This document shows positions 63,998-64,000 of a stretch of 64,000 bases of DNA, in pieces. This stretch comes from Perilla frutescens (taxonomy: Eukaryota > Streptophyta > Magnoliopsida > Lamiales > Lamiaceae). Positions within the stretch are counted from its first letter, which is position 1. Every line of letters starts with the position of its first letter. The notes below the pieces were generated by a model, which worked only from the letters and a program-made list of their open reading frames with translations, made no database searches and was not told the DNA's origin. Both the position numbers and the translations under genes were made by a program. Location of the stretch: assembly GCA_026008535.1 (NCBI GenBank), contig BRKX01000014.1:1-64000 (forward strand), read 5' to 3'.

Positions 63998-64000
63998 TTT

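Larger units (their letters stand above)
62945..64000. repeat. Diverged array edge: alternating truncated and full monomers, 526-bp period
   Basis: Unit starts at 62,945, 63,112, 63,472 and 63,638 give lengths 167, 360, 166 and 360. Related landmarks repeat 526 bp apart, for example ATGAATCAAAC at 63,096 and 63,622. Many positions differ from the main array: TATTTTTGCACACTA, CCGGCGGGATTTT, TGTGTAGTGCCA. This is an old, separately amplified dimer of the same satellite family and may continue beyond the window. Confidence 0.9.

Overview
The whole 64 kb is satellite DNA. I see no protein-coding gene, RNA gene, transposon, CRISPR array or prokaryotic regulatory element. From base 1 to about 62,944 there are 175 head-to-tail monomers, all in one orientation. 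The standard length is 361 bp and a consensus I wrote out by eye is about 44% G+C. A homogeneous satellite this long, with a unit near two nucleosome lengths and layered higher-order structure, points to eukaryotic heterochromatin. A flowering plant is my best guess (CAAAA motifs, unit length), but I do not recognise the satellite family and cannot name the species. Centromeric, subtelomeric and interstitial positions all remain possible.

I set phase 1 of the monomer at the GATCATAT at base 1. Each unit carries several dyads: ATATGATCATAT across the monomer junction, a perfect 20-bp palindrome centred on GGTACC (phase 55-74), a 6-bp stem at phase 106-124, AACCGGTT at 208-215, and an imperfect 8-bp stem at 314-341. 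HindIII, KpnI and AgeI sites recur once per unit in most subtypes.

Diagnostic variants divide the array into five blocks. Block I (1-27,620) mixes about ten subtypes in a recurrent order, including a tetramer and a hexamer. Block II (27,621-33,034) has subtypes marked by TAGGAATCGGGGTTAACG or TTTTTTAGCCCG. Block III (33,035-48,558) holds seven-monomer and three-monomer higher-order repeats. Block IV (48,559-51,806) is mainly a 722-bp dimer. Block V (51,807-62,944) is more varied and contains a twelve-monomer (4,299-bp) shift, with about 3.25 kb present twice at very high identity.

At 62,945-64,000 the array changes to an older-looking form. A monomer lacking 194 internal bases (about 166 bp) alternates with a diverged full-length monomer (360 bp), giving a 526-bp period. 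The first truncated unit is a hybrid of array-like and diverged sequence, so the edge of the homogenised array lies near 63,040. The layout fits unequal exchange and gene conversion acting on monomer, multimer and multi-kilobase scales, with homogenisation weakening toward the right. No genes work together here; the interest lies in the repeat architecture.
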